From Bacillota bacterium (GTDB taxonomy: Bacteria > Bacillota > Bacilli > Bacillales_B > DSM-18226): DNA of 5,800 nucleotides. A program made the position numbers and the translations under genes. Location of the stretch: contig JAKACS010000238.1 in the NCBI GenBank assembly GCA_021821235.1, positions 1 through 5,800 on the forward strand. The letters run 5' to 3'. The notes beneath the pieces were generated by a model that was given only the letters and a program-made list of their open reading frames with translations, ran no database searches and was not told where the DNA came from. Shown piece after piece: positions 1-5,786 of this stretch (positions are counted from its first letter, which is position 1; each line of letters starts with the position of its first letter).

Positions 1-46
1 CCGCATTAATGGGCAATAAGCCCCCACCACCGATTGAAGTTTCACT
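1..46 (-). other. Region downstream of recR, possible start of the next operon gene (yaaL position)
   Basis: Reading leftwards from the recR stop, the minus strand holds a purine-rich GGTGGGGG (bases 28-21). It is followed 4 nt later by a TTG (16-14) and 14 nt later by an ATG (6-4, then CGG). This looks like the translation start of the next gene of the operon. In B. subtilis that gene is yaaL, which encodes a small protein. Only one or two codons could lie in the window, so neither the start codon nor the product can be verified. No terminator separates it from recR, which suggests that transcription continues. The assignment rests on conserved gene order, not on coding sequence. Confidence 0.3.
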
Positions 47-643
47 TTATAATTCTCGACGGCCTTCTAGCGCTTTTGAGAGCGTGACTTCATCAGCATA
101 TTCAAGATCCCCGCCGACAGGGAGTCCATGAGCAATTCTCGTAATCTTAATGCCTGAAGGCTTCAACAAACGGGAAATGTACATGGCCGTTGCCTCACCT
201 TCAATATTTGGATTGGTGGCAAGAATAACTTCTTGTACAGTTTCATCTTGAAGCCGTTTTAATAAATCCGGAATATTGATATCCTCGGGTCCAATCCCAT
301 CCATTGGTGAAATAGCTCCATTTAGAACATGGTATAGACCGTTATACTCTTTCATTTTCTCCATTGCGATTACATCTTTTGGATCCTGTACAACGCAAAT
401 AACTGATCGATCCCTCCGTGTATCTTCGCATATATAACATGGATCTTGATCCGTAATATGCCCACAAACAGAACAATATGTTAAATTGCGCTTAGCATTG
501 ACTAACGCTTTTGCAAAATCAAGCACTGTATCTTCTTTCATACTTAAAACAAAAAAAGCCAGACGAGCGGCCGTTTTCGGGCCGATACCTGGCAACTTCA
601 TAAAGCTGTCAATTAGCTTTGATATCGGTTCAGGATAGTGCAT
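47..643 (-). CDS. recR: Recombination mediator protein RecR
   Basis: This 198-residue protein has the full family length. RecR acts with RecO, and in some contexts RecF, to load RecA onto SSB-coated single-stranded DNA at gaps, and it binds DNA as a ring-shaped oligomer. The visible order is an N-terminal helix-hairpin-helix around residues 17-30 ([14 protein letters not shown]), a four-cysteine zinc finger (C57, C60, C69, C72), and a Toprim domain from about 80 to 175 with E95 and the [10 protein letters not shown] segment at 144-153. The conserved tail [13 protein letters not shown] lies at 172-184. The start [10 protein letters not shown] matches the usual Bacillus N terminus ([10 protein letters not shown]). 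The likely Shine-Dalgarno AGGAG (bases 662-658) overlaps the yaaK stop codon and lies 14 nt from the ATG, wider than usual, so translational coupling to yaaK is plausible. It is the last complete gene of the dnaX-yaaK-recR operon. Confidence 0.97.
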   Translation of the reverse strand: MHYPEPISKLIDSFMKLPGIGPKTAARLAFFVLSMKEDTVLDFAKALVNAKRNLTYCSVCGHITDQDPCYICEDTRRDRSVICVVQDPKDVIAMEKMKEYNGLYHVLNGAISPMDGIGPEDINIPDLLKRLQDETVQEVILATNPNIEGEATAMYISRLLKPSGIKITRIAHGLPVGGDLEYADEVTLSKALEGRREL

Positions 644-660
644 TTTTTATTGTCCCACTC

Positions 661-975
661 CTAGAAGGGAAGATTCATCCCTTGTGTAAATTGTCCCATT
701 GTTTTATTTGTCATTTCTTCTACTTTTTTAAGCGCGTCGTTTGTCGCTGCAAGAATAAGGTCTTGGAGCATTTCAACATCTTCCGGATCCACTGCCTCGG
801 GGTTGATTTTCACATCCACAACTTCTCTATGACCTGTTACAACGACGGTAACCATCCCGCCCCCAGCCGTTCCTTCGATTTTTTGTTGACCAAGCTCTTC
901 TTGAGCCTCCAACATTTTCTTTTGCATTTTTTGCATTTGCTTCATCATGTTTTGCATATTTCCCATTCCACGCAT
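661..975 (-). CDS. ebfC: Nucleoid-associated protein, YbaB/EbfC family
   Basis: This 104-residue protein (yaaK in B. subtilis) has the normal YbaB/EbfC length. Family members form a tweezer-like homodimer that binds DNA with little or degenerate sequence preference and associates with the nucleoid. The exact role in Bacillus is not well established. The N-terminal helix is very rich in Met, Gln and Lys, with eight methionines in the first 21 residues. Then come the conserved [10 protein letters not shown] strand (35-44), a second strand around VVDVKINPE (52-60), and a C-terminal helix containing [13 protein letters not shown] (72-84). The start is supported by GGAGGG (bases 990-985), 9 nt before the ATG. 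That Shine-Dalgarno sits in the 18-nt gap after the dnaX stop. The gene lies between dnaX and recR, the same arrangement as in many bacteria, consistent with co-transcription. Confidence 0.95.
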   Translation of the reverse strand: MRGMGNMQNMMKQMQKMQKKMLEAQEELGQQKIEGTAGGGMVTVVVTGHREVVDVKINPEAVDPEDVEMLQDLILAATNDALKKVEEMTNKTMGQFTQGMNLPF

Positions 976-993
976 GATTCGATTCCCTCCAAT

Positions 994-2688
994 TTATTCA
1001 ATAACTTCTATAAATTCAGCACCAAATAGTTTTTTTGCTTCAGCGATGTGCTTATTCTCTGAAGTTGGTGGTTTTTCATGTTCACCATCGTCCGTTTCAT
1101 GGTTATGATGACTGTTTAAAAAATTTTCCCGTATGGCTTGCCATTGATCTTCAGGAACACCGAGTATAGAAAATCTCTTGCCCAGTAAATCTTGAAAGGC
1201 CTGGCTAACCGCTTCAAGAAAACGGCCATTTTCCATCGCCATCTGGCAATGAATTTCATGTTTGAACTTAATAATAAATGTATTGGCAGAGGCAGCGATT
1301 GGTTCCGCCTCATTCAGCAATGCCGAGTGGGATTTCAATAGCCTCGAAAGCATGTCTCCCCAGCGACTTTTCAACTGATTTAAATCCGTTTTCGTTGCTT
1401 GTTTTAAAACTTCGTTTATTTTCCCAATTGGTGCCTGAAATCCTTTTCTCGAAGAGCGGTGTGCCAATTTTTGAACAGCAGGAGCCGGTTCCTGTGCAAT
1501 GACCGTCCCATTGGTCTTTAGCTCATGCAATTGTTTTTCAAGCTGTTCAATTCGCAGCAGCAGTGGTTCAACATCTGAAGTTTGGGTCTGTTCTACCTTT
1601 TTTCTCTCCATCTGGCATAACTTCACGATTGCGACTTCAAGAAAAATCCTTGGATGGTTTGTCCAACGCATTTCCTGCTGGGCTTTATTGAGTATATCAA
1701 TCAACTGGTAAATATGACTAGTTTCTGTTGTTTCAGCCATTTTCCGGAAATCATCATCAATCAATACTCTTTCCATCGACTCCTCCAAATTGGGGGCAGC
1801 TTTAAAAAGCAGCATGTCACGATAAAATAAAATAAAGTCCTCAATAAAACGAACAGGATCTTTACCTTGAAAAAGGAGTTCCTCTAGGGCTTCAAGACCA
1901 CTAGCAGCGTTTTTCTCTTCAACCGCCCTTGCCAGTTGGTTCATGAATTGCTGTGAAACTGAGCCAGTAACTGTCAGCGCATCATCCACTGTAACTTGAT
2001 CTTGACTGAAGGATATAGCTTGATCCAGCAAGCTAAGCGCATCCCTCATCCCGCCTTCAGCGGCTCTTGCAATGATTTTTAGTGCCTTGTCATCGCACTC
2101 AATACCCGTGTCTTCTACAATTACTTTCATCCGGCCAACAATTGATTGAGCAGTAATTCGTTTAAAATCAAAACGCTGGCAGCGTGAAATAATCGTCAGA
2201 GGAATTTTATGCGGTTCGGTTGTGGCCAAAATAAAAATAACATGCTTTGGCGGCTCTTCCAGTGTTTTAAGCAATGCATTAAATGCCCCAATGGAGAGCA
2301 TATGCACTTCATCAATAATATACACTTTATACTTAACAGCGTTCGGTGCATATTTTACTTTATCACGGATATCGCGAATCTCTTCAACCCCATTATTAGA
2401 AGCAGCATCTATCTCAATCACATCGGGAATTGATCCATTTGTAATCCCTTTACACGCGGCACATTCGTTGCATGGTTCAGCAACAGGGGCGTGTTCGCAG
2501 TTAACCGCTTTTGCCAAAATTTTCGCCGCACTTGTTTTTCCCGTACCCCTTGGTCCTGAAAAAAGATAGGCGTGGGAAATTTTTAGTTGAAGCAGGGCAT
2601 TTTGCAATGTCTTGGTTACATGCTCTTGTCCGACAACATCCAAAAATGTCTGTGGACGCCATACACGGTACAATGCTTGATAAGCCAT
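994..2688 (-). CDS. dnaX: DNA polymerase III subunit gamma/tau (clamp-loader ATPase)
   Basis: This 564-residue AAA+ protein is the motor and scaffold subunit of the clamp loader. It opens and loads the beta sliding clamp on primed DNA and links loader, polymerase and helicase. Seen in the sequence: Walker A GPRGTGKT (45-52), a zinc module (C64, C73, C76, C79), Walker B YIIDEVHM (123-130), the SRC arginine-finger motif (168-170) and sensor 2 GGMRDAL (212-218). The collar domain III covers roughly 240-365. A short predicted coiled coil (about 373-392) and a variable C-terminal tau region follow. The length is close to B. subtilis DnaX. The start is set by AAGGGGGG, 9 nt before ATG, and the protein begins with the canonical MAYQALYRVWRP. 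It is the first gene of its operon, behind a sigma-A-like promoter. An in-frame T TTA AAC lies at codons 524-525 (see findings), but the full-length reading frame is intact. Confidence 0.97.
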   Translation of the reverse strand: MAYQALYRVWRPQTFLDVVGQEHVTKTLQNALLQLKISHAYLFSGPRGTGKTSAAKILAKAVNCEHAPVAEPCNECAACKGITNGSIPDVIEIDAASNNGVEEIRDIRDKVKYAPNAVKYKVYIIDEVHMLSIGAFNALLKTLEEPPKHVIFILATTEPHKIPLTIISRCQRFDFKRITAQSIVGRMKVIVEDTGIECDDKALKIIARAAEGGMRDALSLLDQAISFSQDQVTVDDALTVTGSVSQQFMNQLARAVEEKNAASGLEALEELLFQGKDPVRFIEDFILFYRDMLLFKAAPNLEESMERVLIDDDFRKMAETTETSHIYQLIDILNKAQQEMRWTNHPRIFLEVAIVKLCQMERKKVEQTQTSDVEPLLLRIEQLEKQLHELKTNGTVIAQEPAPAVQKLAHRSSRKGFQAPIGKINEVLKQATKTDLNQLKSRWGDMLSRLLKSHSALLNEAEPIAASANTFIIKFKHEIHCQMAMENGRFLEAVSQAFQDLLGKRFSILGVPEDQWQAIRENFLNSHHNHETDDGEHEKPPTSENKHIAEAKKLFGAEFIEVIE

Positions 2689-2697
2689 CTACAAGAG

Positions 2698-2755
2698 CCC
2701 CCCTTCCGAATCTTCTATCTTTCTCATTATACCGTATCCCTTTTCTATTTTACAA
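2698..2755 (-). promoter_or_regulatory. Sigma-A-type promoter and ribosome binding site of the dnaX operon
   Basis: On the minus strand there is a perfect -10 TATAAT (2731-2726). A -35 candidate TTGTAA (2755-2750, four of six consensus bases) lies 18 nt upstream. Transcription would start near 2719, giving a leader of about 30 nt. That leader carries the purine-rich Shine-Dalgarno AAGGGGGG ending at 2698, 9 nt from the dnaX ATG. The promoter lies between the scr terminator and dnaX, so the operon would be transcribed independently of scr. Confidence 0.7.
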
Positions 2756-2830
2756 AGCTAATAAAAAAAATTGCATGTTAACTGGTTTGTTTAGAATAGG
2801 TGCCTCCGAATCAAATTCATTTATACAAAC

Positions 2831-2858
2831 AAAAAAACCCATCCCAAAGCGGAACGAG
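2831..2858 (-). terminator. Rho-independent terminator of the SRP RNA gene
   Basis: On the minus strand, CTCGTTCC (2858-2851) can pair with GGGATGGG (2845-2838). This gives an 8-bp stem that includes three G-T wobbles, with a five-base loop GCTTT. Seven consecutive T residues (2837-2831) follow directly. The position, about 25 nt after the mature scr 3' end, fits termination of the scr precursor before the dnaX promoter. Confidence 0.75.
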
Positions 2859-2881
2859 TTAACTTTTGTATATGTAATGAA

Positions 2882-3152
2882 CTGCCGTGCACCTTCCTTC
2901 GACTGACTCCCATAAGCGTTACTTAAGCAGTTAGCTCGGCCCAGGCAACCCTGCGGCACATGGGATGGTCCACTTAATGCTGCTTCCTTCCGGACCTGAC
3001 ATGGTTCATGGATTCCCATTGCGCAGGACCCAGACGTCAACACCACTTACTTAAGGCAGACCCTACAGGAAATCAGCCTCAGGAAGGGATTCAGCCTCGC
3101 TAGAGCGGATTGCGAGTACAGGGCACCGCTACCTCCCCGCCTAGCACGGCAA
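2882..3152 (-). ncRNA. scr: Signal recognition particle RNA, Bacillus long type (scRNA, SRP Alu plus S domain)
   Basis: This is the RNA scaffold of the signal recognition particle, which with Ffh targets ribosomes making membrane and secreted proteins. The minus strand carries the diagnostic S-domain apex TCAGGTCCGGAAGGAAGC (within 3000-2979), with its GGAA tetraloop and the Ffh-binding internal loop. It continues into the near-invariant TGCCGCAGGGTTGCCTGGGC. The 5' terminus GCCGTGC (3150-3144) pairs with the 3' terminus GCACGGC (2890-2884) and closes the long rod. The 5' part (GGGGAGGTAGCGGTGCCC) is the Alu domain, which is absent from the short enterobacterial 4.5S form. The span given is 271 nt, the size known for B. 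subtilis scRNA. The exact ends are inferred from the terminal helix. An apparent 98-codon reading frame over 3046-2750 is non-coding. Confidence 0.96.
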
Positions 3153-3173
3153 ACTTAATACCAAATTTGTCAT

Positions 3174-3225
3174 GCATCATTGTTTGATGCTTTATCAGTA
3201 TACTAAGTTTGAACCAAAAAAGCAA
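3174..3225 (-). promoter_or_regulatory. Promoter of scr and the 5' leader hairpin of its precursor
   Basis: On the minus strand, -35 TTGCTT (3225-3220) and -10 TATACT (3202-3197) are separated by exactly 17 nt, so a sigma-A promoter is likely. Initiation would fall around 3190-3189, about 38 nt upstream of the mature SRP RNA. The first transcribed bases would form a hairpin: GCATCA (3190-3185) pairs with TGATGC (3179-3174) around a five-base loop. Transcription from here to the terminator gives a precursor of about 360 nt. This is close to the roughly 350-nt scRNA precursor known in B. subtilis, which RNase III trims. Confidence 0.65.
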
Positions 3226-3255
3226 TCTTTATCATCTGTTAATTACTGTAAAACA

Positions 3256-3747
3256 CTATTCGCTATTTCTTTTCTCCGCTTTTTTTTGCTCGCGAATTCG
3301 GCGAAAAAACAATGAAAGCATTTCACCACATTCCTTTTGCAAAACGCCTGGAATCACTTCACATTGGTGATTAAACCGTTCATCCTGCAACAAATTCATC
3401 AGCGTACCTGCACAGCCCGCTTTAGGGTCAGGTGCACCATATACCACCTTTTTGATCCTTGATAAAAGGATCGCTCCGGAACACATCGGACACGGTTCCA
3501 ATGTGACATATAAAATAGCTTCTTCCAGCCGCCATGTGCCCAATTTTTCACAAGCTCGTTCAATGGCGAGCAGTTCTGCATGTGCAACAGCATTTTGCTC
3601 ACTCTCCCTTAAATTAAATCCCCGGGAAATAATTTTCCCATCAAGCACGATCACCGCACCGATTGGAACTTCATTCCTCCTCTCGGCATTTTTCGCTTCC
3701 TTGATTGCTTCACGCATAAACATTTCGTCAACCTCATGCCAATCCAC
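3256..3747 (-). CDS. tadA: tRNA-specific adenosine deaminase TadA
   Basis: This 163-residue enzyme deaminates adenosine 34 to inosine in the anticodon of tRNA-Arg(ACG), allowing wobble reading of CGN codons. It belongs to the zinc-dependent cytidine/deoxycytidylate deaminase fold. The catalytic signature is complete: H56-A-E58, with E58 as proton shuttle, and P85-C86-P87-M88-C89, giving the zinc ligands H56, C86 and C89. The motif NEVPIGAV (25-32) and the tail segment CAGTLMNLLQDERFNHQ (112-128) are typical of TadA rather than of guanine or cytosine deaminases. The start codon is GTG, chosen because GGAGG (3761-3757) lies 9 nt upstream; internal ATGs at codons 9 and 11 lack a comparable site. 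In B. subtilis the gene is yaaJ/tadA, also next to scr. It is divergent from the isochorismatase-family gene. No terminator is visible between its stop and the scr promoter 30 nt away. Confidence 0.96.
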   Translation of the reverse strand: MDWHEVDEMFMREAIKEAKNAERRNEVPIGAVIVLDGKIISRGFNLRESEQNAVAHAELLAIERACEKLGTWRLEEAILYVTLEPCPMCSGAILLSRIKKVVYGAPDPKAGCAGTLMNLLQDERFNHQCEVIPGVLQKECGEMLSLFFRRIREQKKAEKRNSE

Positions 3748-3848
3748 TATATAAAACCTCCATCCTGCACAAACTAAGTTTTATTTAAATTGCGATGTGT
3801 TATATAAGGTAAAGTATCGCTAAAAATACTAACAGAAGGTGAGACAAT
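3748..3848. promoter_or_regulatory. Divergent intergenic region tadA / isochorismatase-family gene
   Basis: This AT-rich gap of 101 bases must hold the start signals for both neighbours. The minus-strand Shine-Dalgarno GGAGG of tadA (3761-3757) and the plus-strand AGAAGGTGAG (3834-3843) of the downstream gene are clear. No convincing sigma-A promoter stands out in either direction. On the plus strand, AATACTA (3825-3831) resembles a sigma-G -10 (CATACTA). A weak ATATA at 3802-3806, 18 nt upstream, would be its -35. This is a low-complexity region, so the match may be chance. Confidence 0.4.
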
Positions 3849-4424
3849 ATGACTAAAATCCATCCTGCTCTTATCATCATTGACATGATAAATCATTTTG
3901 ATTTCCCTAACGGTGCTGTTCTTGCGGAAAAAACAAGGCAAATTGTTAAGCCGATCAAAAAACTAAAAGAACAGTTTAACCAGAAAGGCTATCCGGTAAT
4001 CTTTGTTAATGATCACTACAACCTCTGGCAGGCCGATATGGGAAAAATAATTGATTTTTGCCGAAATGAAAAAAGCAATCCAATTTTTAAAGAATTGCTG
4101 CCAGGTTCAGATGATTATTTTTTAATCAAACCCAAACATTCTGCCTTTTACGGAACAGCCTTAAATACATTGCTGCATCAGCTTAAGGTTGATACCCTTA
4201 TCCTTGCGGGGGTTGCTGGCAATATTTGTGTACTTTTTTCTGCCAATGATGCGTATATGCGCGAATACCAATTATTTGTTCCAAAAGACTGCATCACTTC
4301 CGTAGAAGATCAAGATAATCAGTATGCATTAATGATGATGCAGAACGTTTTAAAAGCAAACATCGAAGCAACTAATCACGAAATTTATCAACATTATAAC
4401 ATGTATCCCCAAACACACTCATAG
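3849..4424 (+). CDS. yaaI: Isochorismatase-family cysteine hydrolase (YaaI-like)
   Basis: This 191-residue protein belongs to the isochorismatase-like cysteine hydrolase fold, which also includes nicotinamidases and N-carbamoyl-amide hydrolases. The expected catalytic triad is present: D12 in ALIIIDM, K94 in the LIKPKHSAF segment, and C127 in LAGVAGNICVL. C127 follows the V122-A123 pair where the family has a cis-peptide. The substrate cannot be told from sequence. No siderophore or NAD-salvage gene is nearby, so neither isochorismatase nor nicotinamidase activity should be assumed. The start is supported by AAGGTGAG ending 5 nt before the ATG. The protein has no signal peptide or membrane segment, so it should be cytosolic. 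It sits 37 nt upstream of the spore lysin gene on the same strand, and the equivalent B. subtilis gene is yaaI. The family call is secure. The symbol rests on position and similarity, and the function is unknown. Confidence 0.88.
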   Translation: MTKIHPALIIIDMINHFDFPNGAVLAEKTRQIVKPIKKLKEQFNQKGYPVIFVNDHYNLWQADMGKIIDFCRNEKSNPIFKELLPGSDDYFLIKPKHSAFYGTALNTLLHQLKVDTLILAGVAGNICVLFSANDAYMREYQLFVPKDCITSVEDQDNQYALMMMQNVLKANIEATNHEIYQHYNMYPQTHS

Positions 4425-4427
4425 AAT
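4399..4427 (+). promoter_or_regulatory. Candidate sigma-E-like promoter of sleL/yaaH
   Basis: CATAGAAT (4420-4427) differs in one base from the sigma-E -10 CATACAAT. ACATGTA/T (4399-4406) is a partial match to the -35 KMATATT, and the two are 14 nt apart, within the usual range. It overlaps the stop codon of the upstream gene and would start transcription near 4434, leaving a leader of about 28 nt. In B. subtilis yaaH is known to depend on sigma-E, which supports the reading, but the -35 is imperfect. Confidence 0.35.
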
Positions 4428-4447
4428 AGTTGTAGCGTATTTGCATA

Positions 4448-4455
4448 GGGAGGGG
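4448..4455 (+). promoter_or_regulatory. Ribosome binding site that sets the sleL/yaaH start
   Basis: GGGAGGGG lies 6 nt upstream of the ATG at 4462. The longer open frame could begin at TTG 4441, but that codon precedes this site and would place the ribosome binding site inside the gene. The ATG also gives the protein a LysM repeat right at its N terminus, as in B. subtilis YaaH. Confidence 0.85.
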
Positions 4456-4461
4456 ATTAGC

Positions 4462-5754
4462 ATGCAAATTCATGTAGTACAAAGAAATGAGTCTTTAACC
4501 AGCATTGCAAGGAGATACCGCACGACTGTAAAGGATATTATTGATGCAAATGAGCTTCCGAATCCGAACAATTTGGTAGTTGGACAAACGATGGTTATTC
4601 CAATTGTCGGCAGTTTTTATACCGTTCACTCCGGTGATTCACTCTACTCGATTGCACGTAAAGCAGGCATTACCGCTCAGCAATTGGCTTCTATTAATCG
4701 CATTCCGTTAAACCAGCCGCTGCAGATTGGTTTCCAACTCTACCTGCCGCAAGCCCCTAAAAGGCAGGCTGAATTTAATGGTTATGTAGAACCGCGCGGC
4801 ACTGCCGTTGCACCATCACTCATTAATAGCGCACGCGATGCCGCACCATATTTAACGTATTTAGCCCCGTTTAGTTTTCAAGCGCGCCGTGATGGAACAC
4901 TGAAGGAACCATTGCTCGATAACTTTCCCGCCATTGCCAAGAGCCACCAAAATGTATTAATGATGGTTATAAATAACCAGGAAAATGACCAATTCAGCGA
5001 TGAATTAGGACGAATTTTGCTTAACGACCTTTCAATTCAAGACAAATTTTTAAGCAATATTGTCACAACAGCAAAAAAATATGGTTTTCGGGATATTCAT
5101 TTTGATTTTGAGTATATTCGCCCGGTTGACCGCGAGGCATACAATCGCTTTTTACGAAAAGCAAAGACAAGGTTCAAACAGGAAGGCTGGTTCATGTCGA
5201 CAGCCCTTGCTCCAAAGACAAGTGCAACCCAAAAAGGAAAATGGTATGAAGGCCATGATTATAAAGCACACGGGGAAATATCCGACTTTGTCGTCATCAT
5301 GACATATGAATGGGGCTACAGCGGCGGTCCAGCCATGGCCGTGTCACCAATTGACCAAGTTAGAAGGGTGCTCGAATATGCCATAACCGAAATGCCTTCT
5401 TCCAAAATTTTAATGGGGCAAAATTTATATGGCTACGATTGGACACTCCCTTTTGTACAGGGAACCATTGCAAAAGCCGTCAGTCCACAGCAAGCGATAC
5501 AGCTTGCGGCACAGCACCATGTGGCTATTCAATACGATGCGAAGGCACAGGCTCCCTTTTTCCGATACAGTGATTCAGCGGGAAAACAACATGAAGTATG
5601 GTTTGAAGATGCCCGATCCATTCAAGCAAAATTTGATTTGATCAAAACACTGAAACTAAGGGGAATGAGCTATTGGAAGCTTGGCCTATCGTTTCCGCAA
5701 AATTGGCTACTCATCGTGGATAATTTTCATGTTGTCAAAAAGACAACACCGTAA
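4462..5754 (+). CDS. sleL: Spore cortex-lytic N-acetylglucosaminidase with two LysM repeats (SleL/YaaH)
   Basis: This 430-residue protein matches the length of B. subtilis YaaH (also called SleL). The family cleaves N-acetylglucosamine bonds in the muramic-lactam-containing spore cortex peptidoglycan, acting on already fragmented cortex during germination; the protein is carried in the spore coat. Two LysM peptidoglycan-binding repeats are visible at about 3-47 (IHVVQRNESLTSIARRY) and 52-95 (YTVHSGDSLYSIARK). A GH18 TIM-barrel domain covers about 105-425. Its catalytic region DIHFDFEY (211-218) has E217 as the acid/base in the DxE motif, and MTYEWGY (280-286) and GMSYWKLG (401-408) are the expected later barrel strands. 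There is no signal peptide, as expected for a protein made in the mother cell and assembled onto the spore surface. The gene follows the isochorismatase-family gene and is closed by a terminator. A paralogous GH18 spore enzyme such as YdhD or YvbX is possible, but length and location favour YaaH. Confidence 0.94.
   Translation: MQIHVVQRNESLTSIARRYRTTVKDIIDANELPNPNNLVVGQTMVIPIVGSFYTVHSGDSLYSIARKAGITAQQLASINRIPLNQPLQIGFQLYLPQAPKRQAEFNGYVEPRGTAVAPSLINSARDAAPYLTYLAPFSFQARRDGTLKEPLLDNFPAIAKSHQNVLMMVINNQENDQFSDELGRILLNDLSIQDKFLSNIVTTAKKYGFRDIHFDFEYIRPVDREAYNRFLRKAKTRFKQEGWFMSTALAPKTSATQKGKWYEGHDYKAHGEISDFVVIMTYEWGYSGGPAMAVSPIDQVRRVLEYAITEMPSSKILMGQNLYGYDWTLPFVQGTIAKAVSPQQAIQLAAQHHVAIQYDAKAQAPFFRYSDSAGKQHEVWFEDARSIQAKFDLIKTLKLRGMSYWKLGLSFPQNWLLIVDNFHVVKKTTP
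5731..5747 (+). repeat. Perfect short inverted repeat inside the 3' end of sleL
   Basis: GTTGTC (5731-5736), AAAAA, GACAAC (5742-5747) form a perfect 6-bp stem with a five-base loop. It lies five bases before the stop codon, within codons for V-V-K-K-T-T. No T tract follows it directly, so it is not a terminator by itself. It could be an mRNA 3' stability hairpin or chance. Confidence 0.5.
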
Positions 5755-5756
5755 TC

Positions 5757-5786
5757 AAAAAAACCGCCAAATAAAGGCAGTTTTTT
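5757..5786 (+). terminator. Rho-independent terminator after sleL
   Basis: ACCGCC (5763-5768) pairs with GGCAGT (5776-5781) around the seven-base loop AAATAAA, with one C-A mismatch. A run of A residues flanks the left arm and six T residues (5781-5786) follow the right arm. It begins three bases after the stop codon. The A run before and T run after extend the stem with A-T pairs, so it could also work on the opposite strand for a convergent neighbour, which lies outside the window. Confidence 0.7.

Noticed and set aside
619..1029. Plus-strand open frame of 136 codons
   Set aside because: It is antisense to the secure yaaK gene and the gene junctions. Its Phe/His/Leu-rich composition is typical of the reverse of Lys/Glu/Met-rich coding sequence.
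1030..1036. In-frame A AAA AAA run near the dnaX 3' end (codons 551-553, minus strand)
   Set aside because: A -1 slip here would change only the last few residues before a stop. No stimulatory stem or upstream Shine-Dalgarno was noticed, so it is probably just two Lys codons.
1116..1313. Minus-strand 65-codon open frame inside dnaX
   Set aside because: It lies in the +1 frame within dnaX, has no ribosome binding site and shows no family signature.
2209..2906. Overlapping plus-strand open frames opposite the dnaX N-terminal half
   Set aside because: They are antisense to the Walker A/B-coding region of dnaX. None has a ribosome binding site or a recognisable domain.
2750..3046. Minus-strand open frame of 98 codons
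   Set aside because: It lies over the SRP RNA core, the scr terminator and the dnaX -35 region. It has no Shine-Dalgarno, and its translation comes from conserved RNA structure, not protein.
3452..3754. Plus-strand open frame of 100 codons opposite tadA
   Set aside because: It is a shadow of the catalytic deaminase domain. It ends at the tadA start region and has no start signals.
4441..4461. Upstream TTG start for sleL, seven codons longer
   Set aside because: The GGGAGGGG ribosome binding site lies inside this extension and points to the ATG at 4462, which also gives the expected family N terminus.
5060..5641. Small plus-strand open frames inside sleL (80 and 70 codons)
   Set aside because: They are alternate frames of the GH18 domain, which is intact and has all its motifs.
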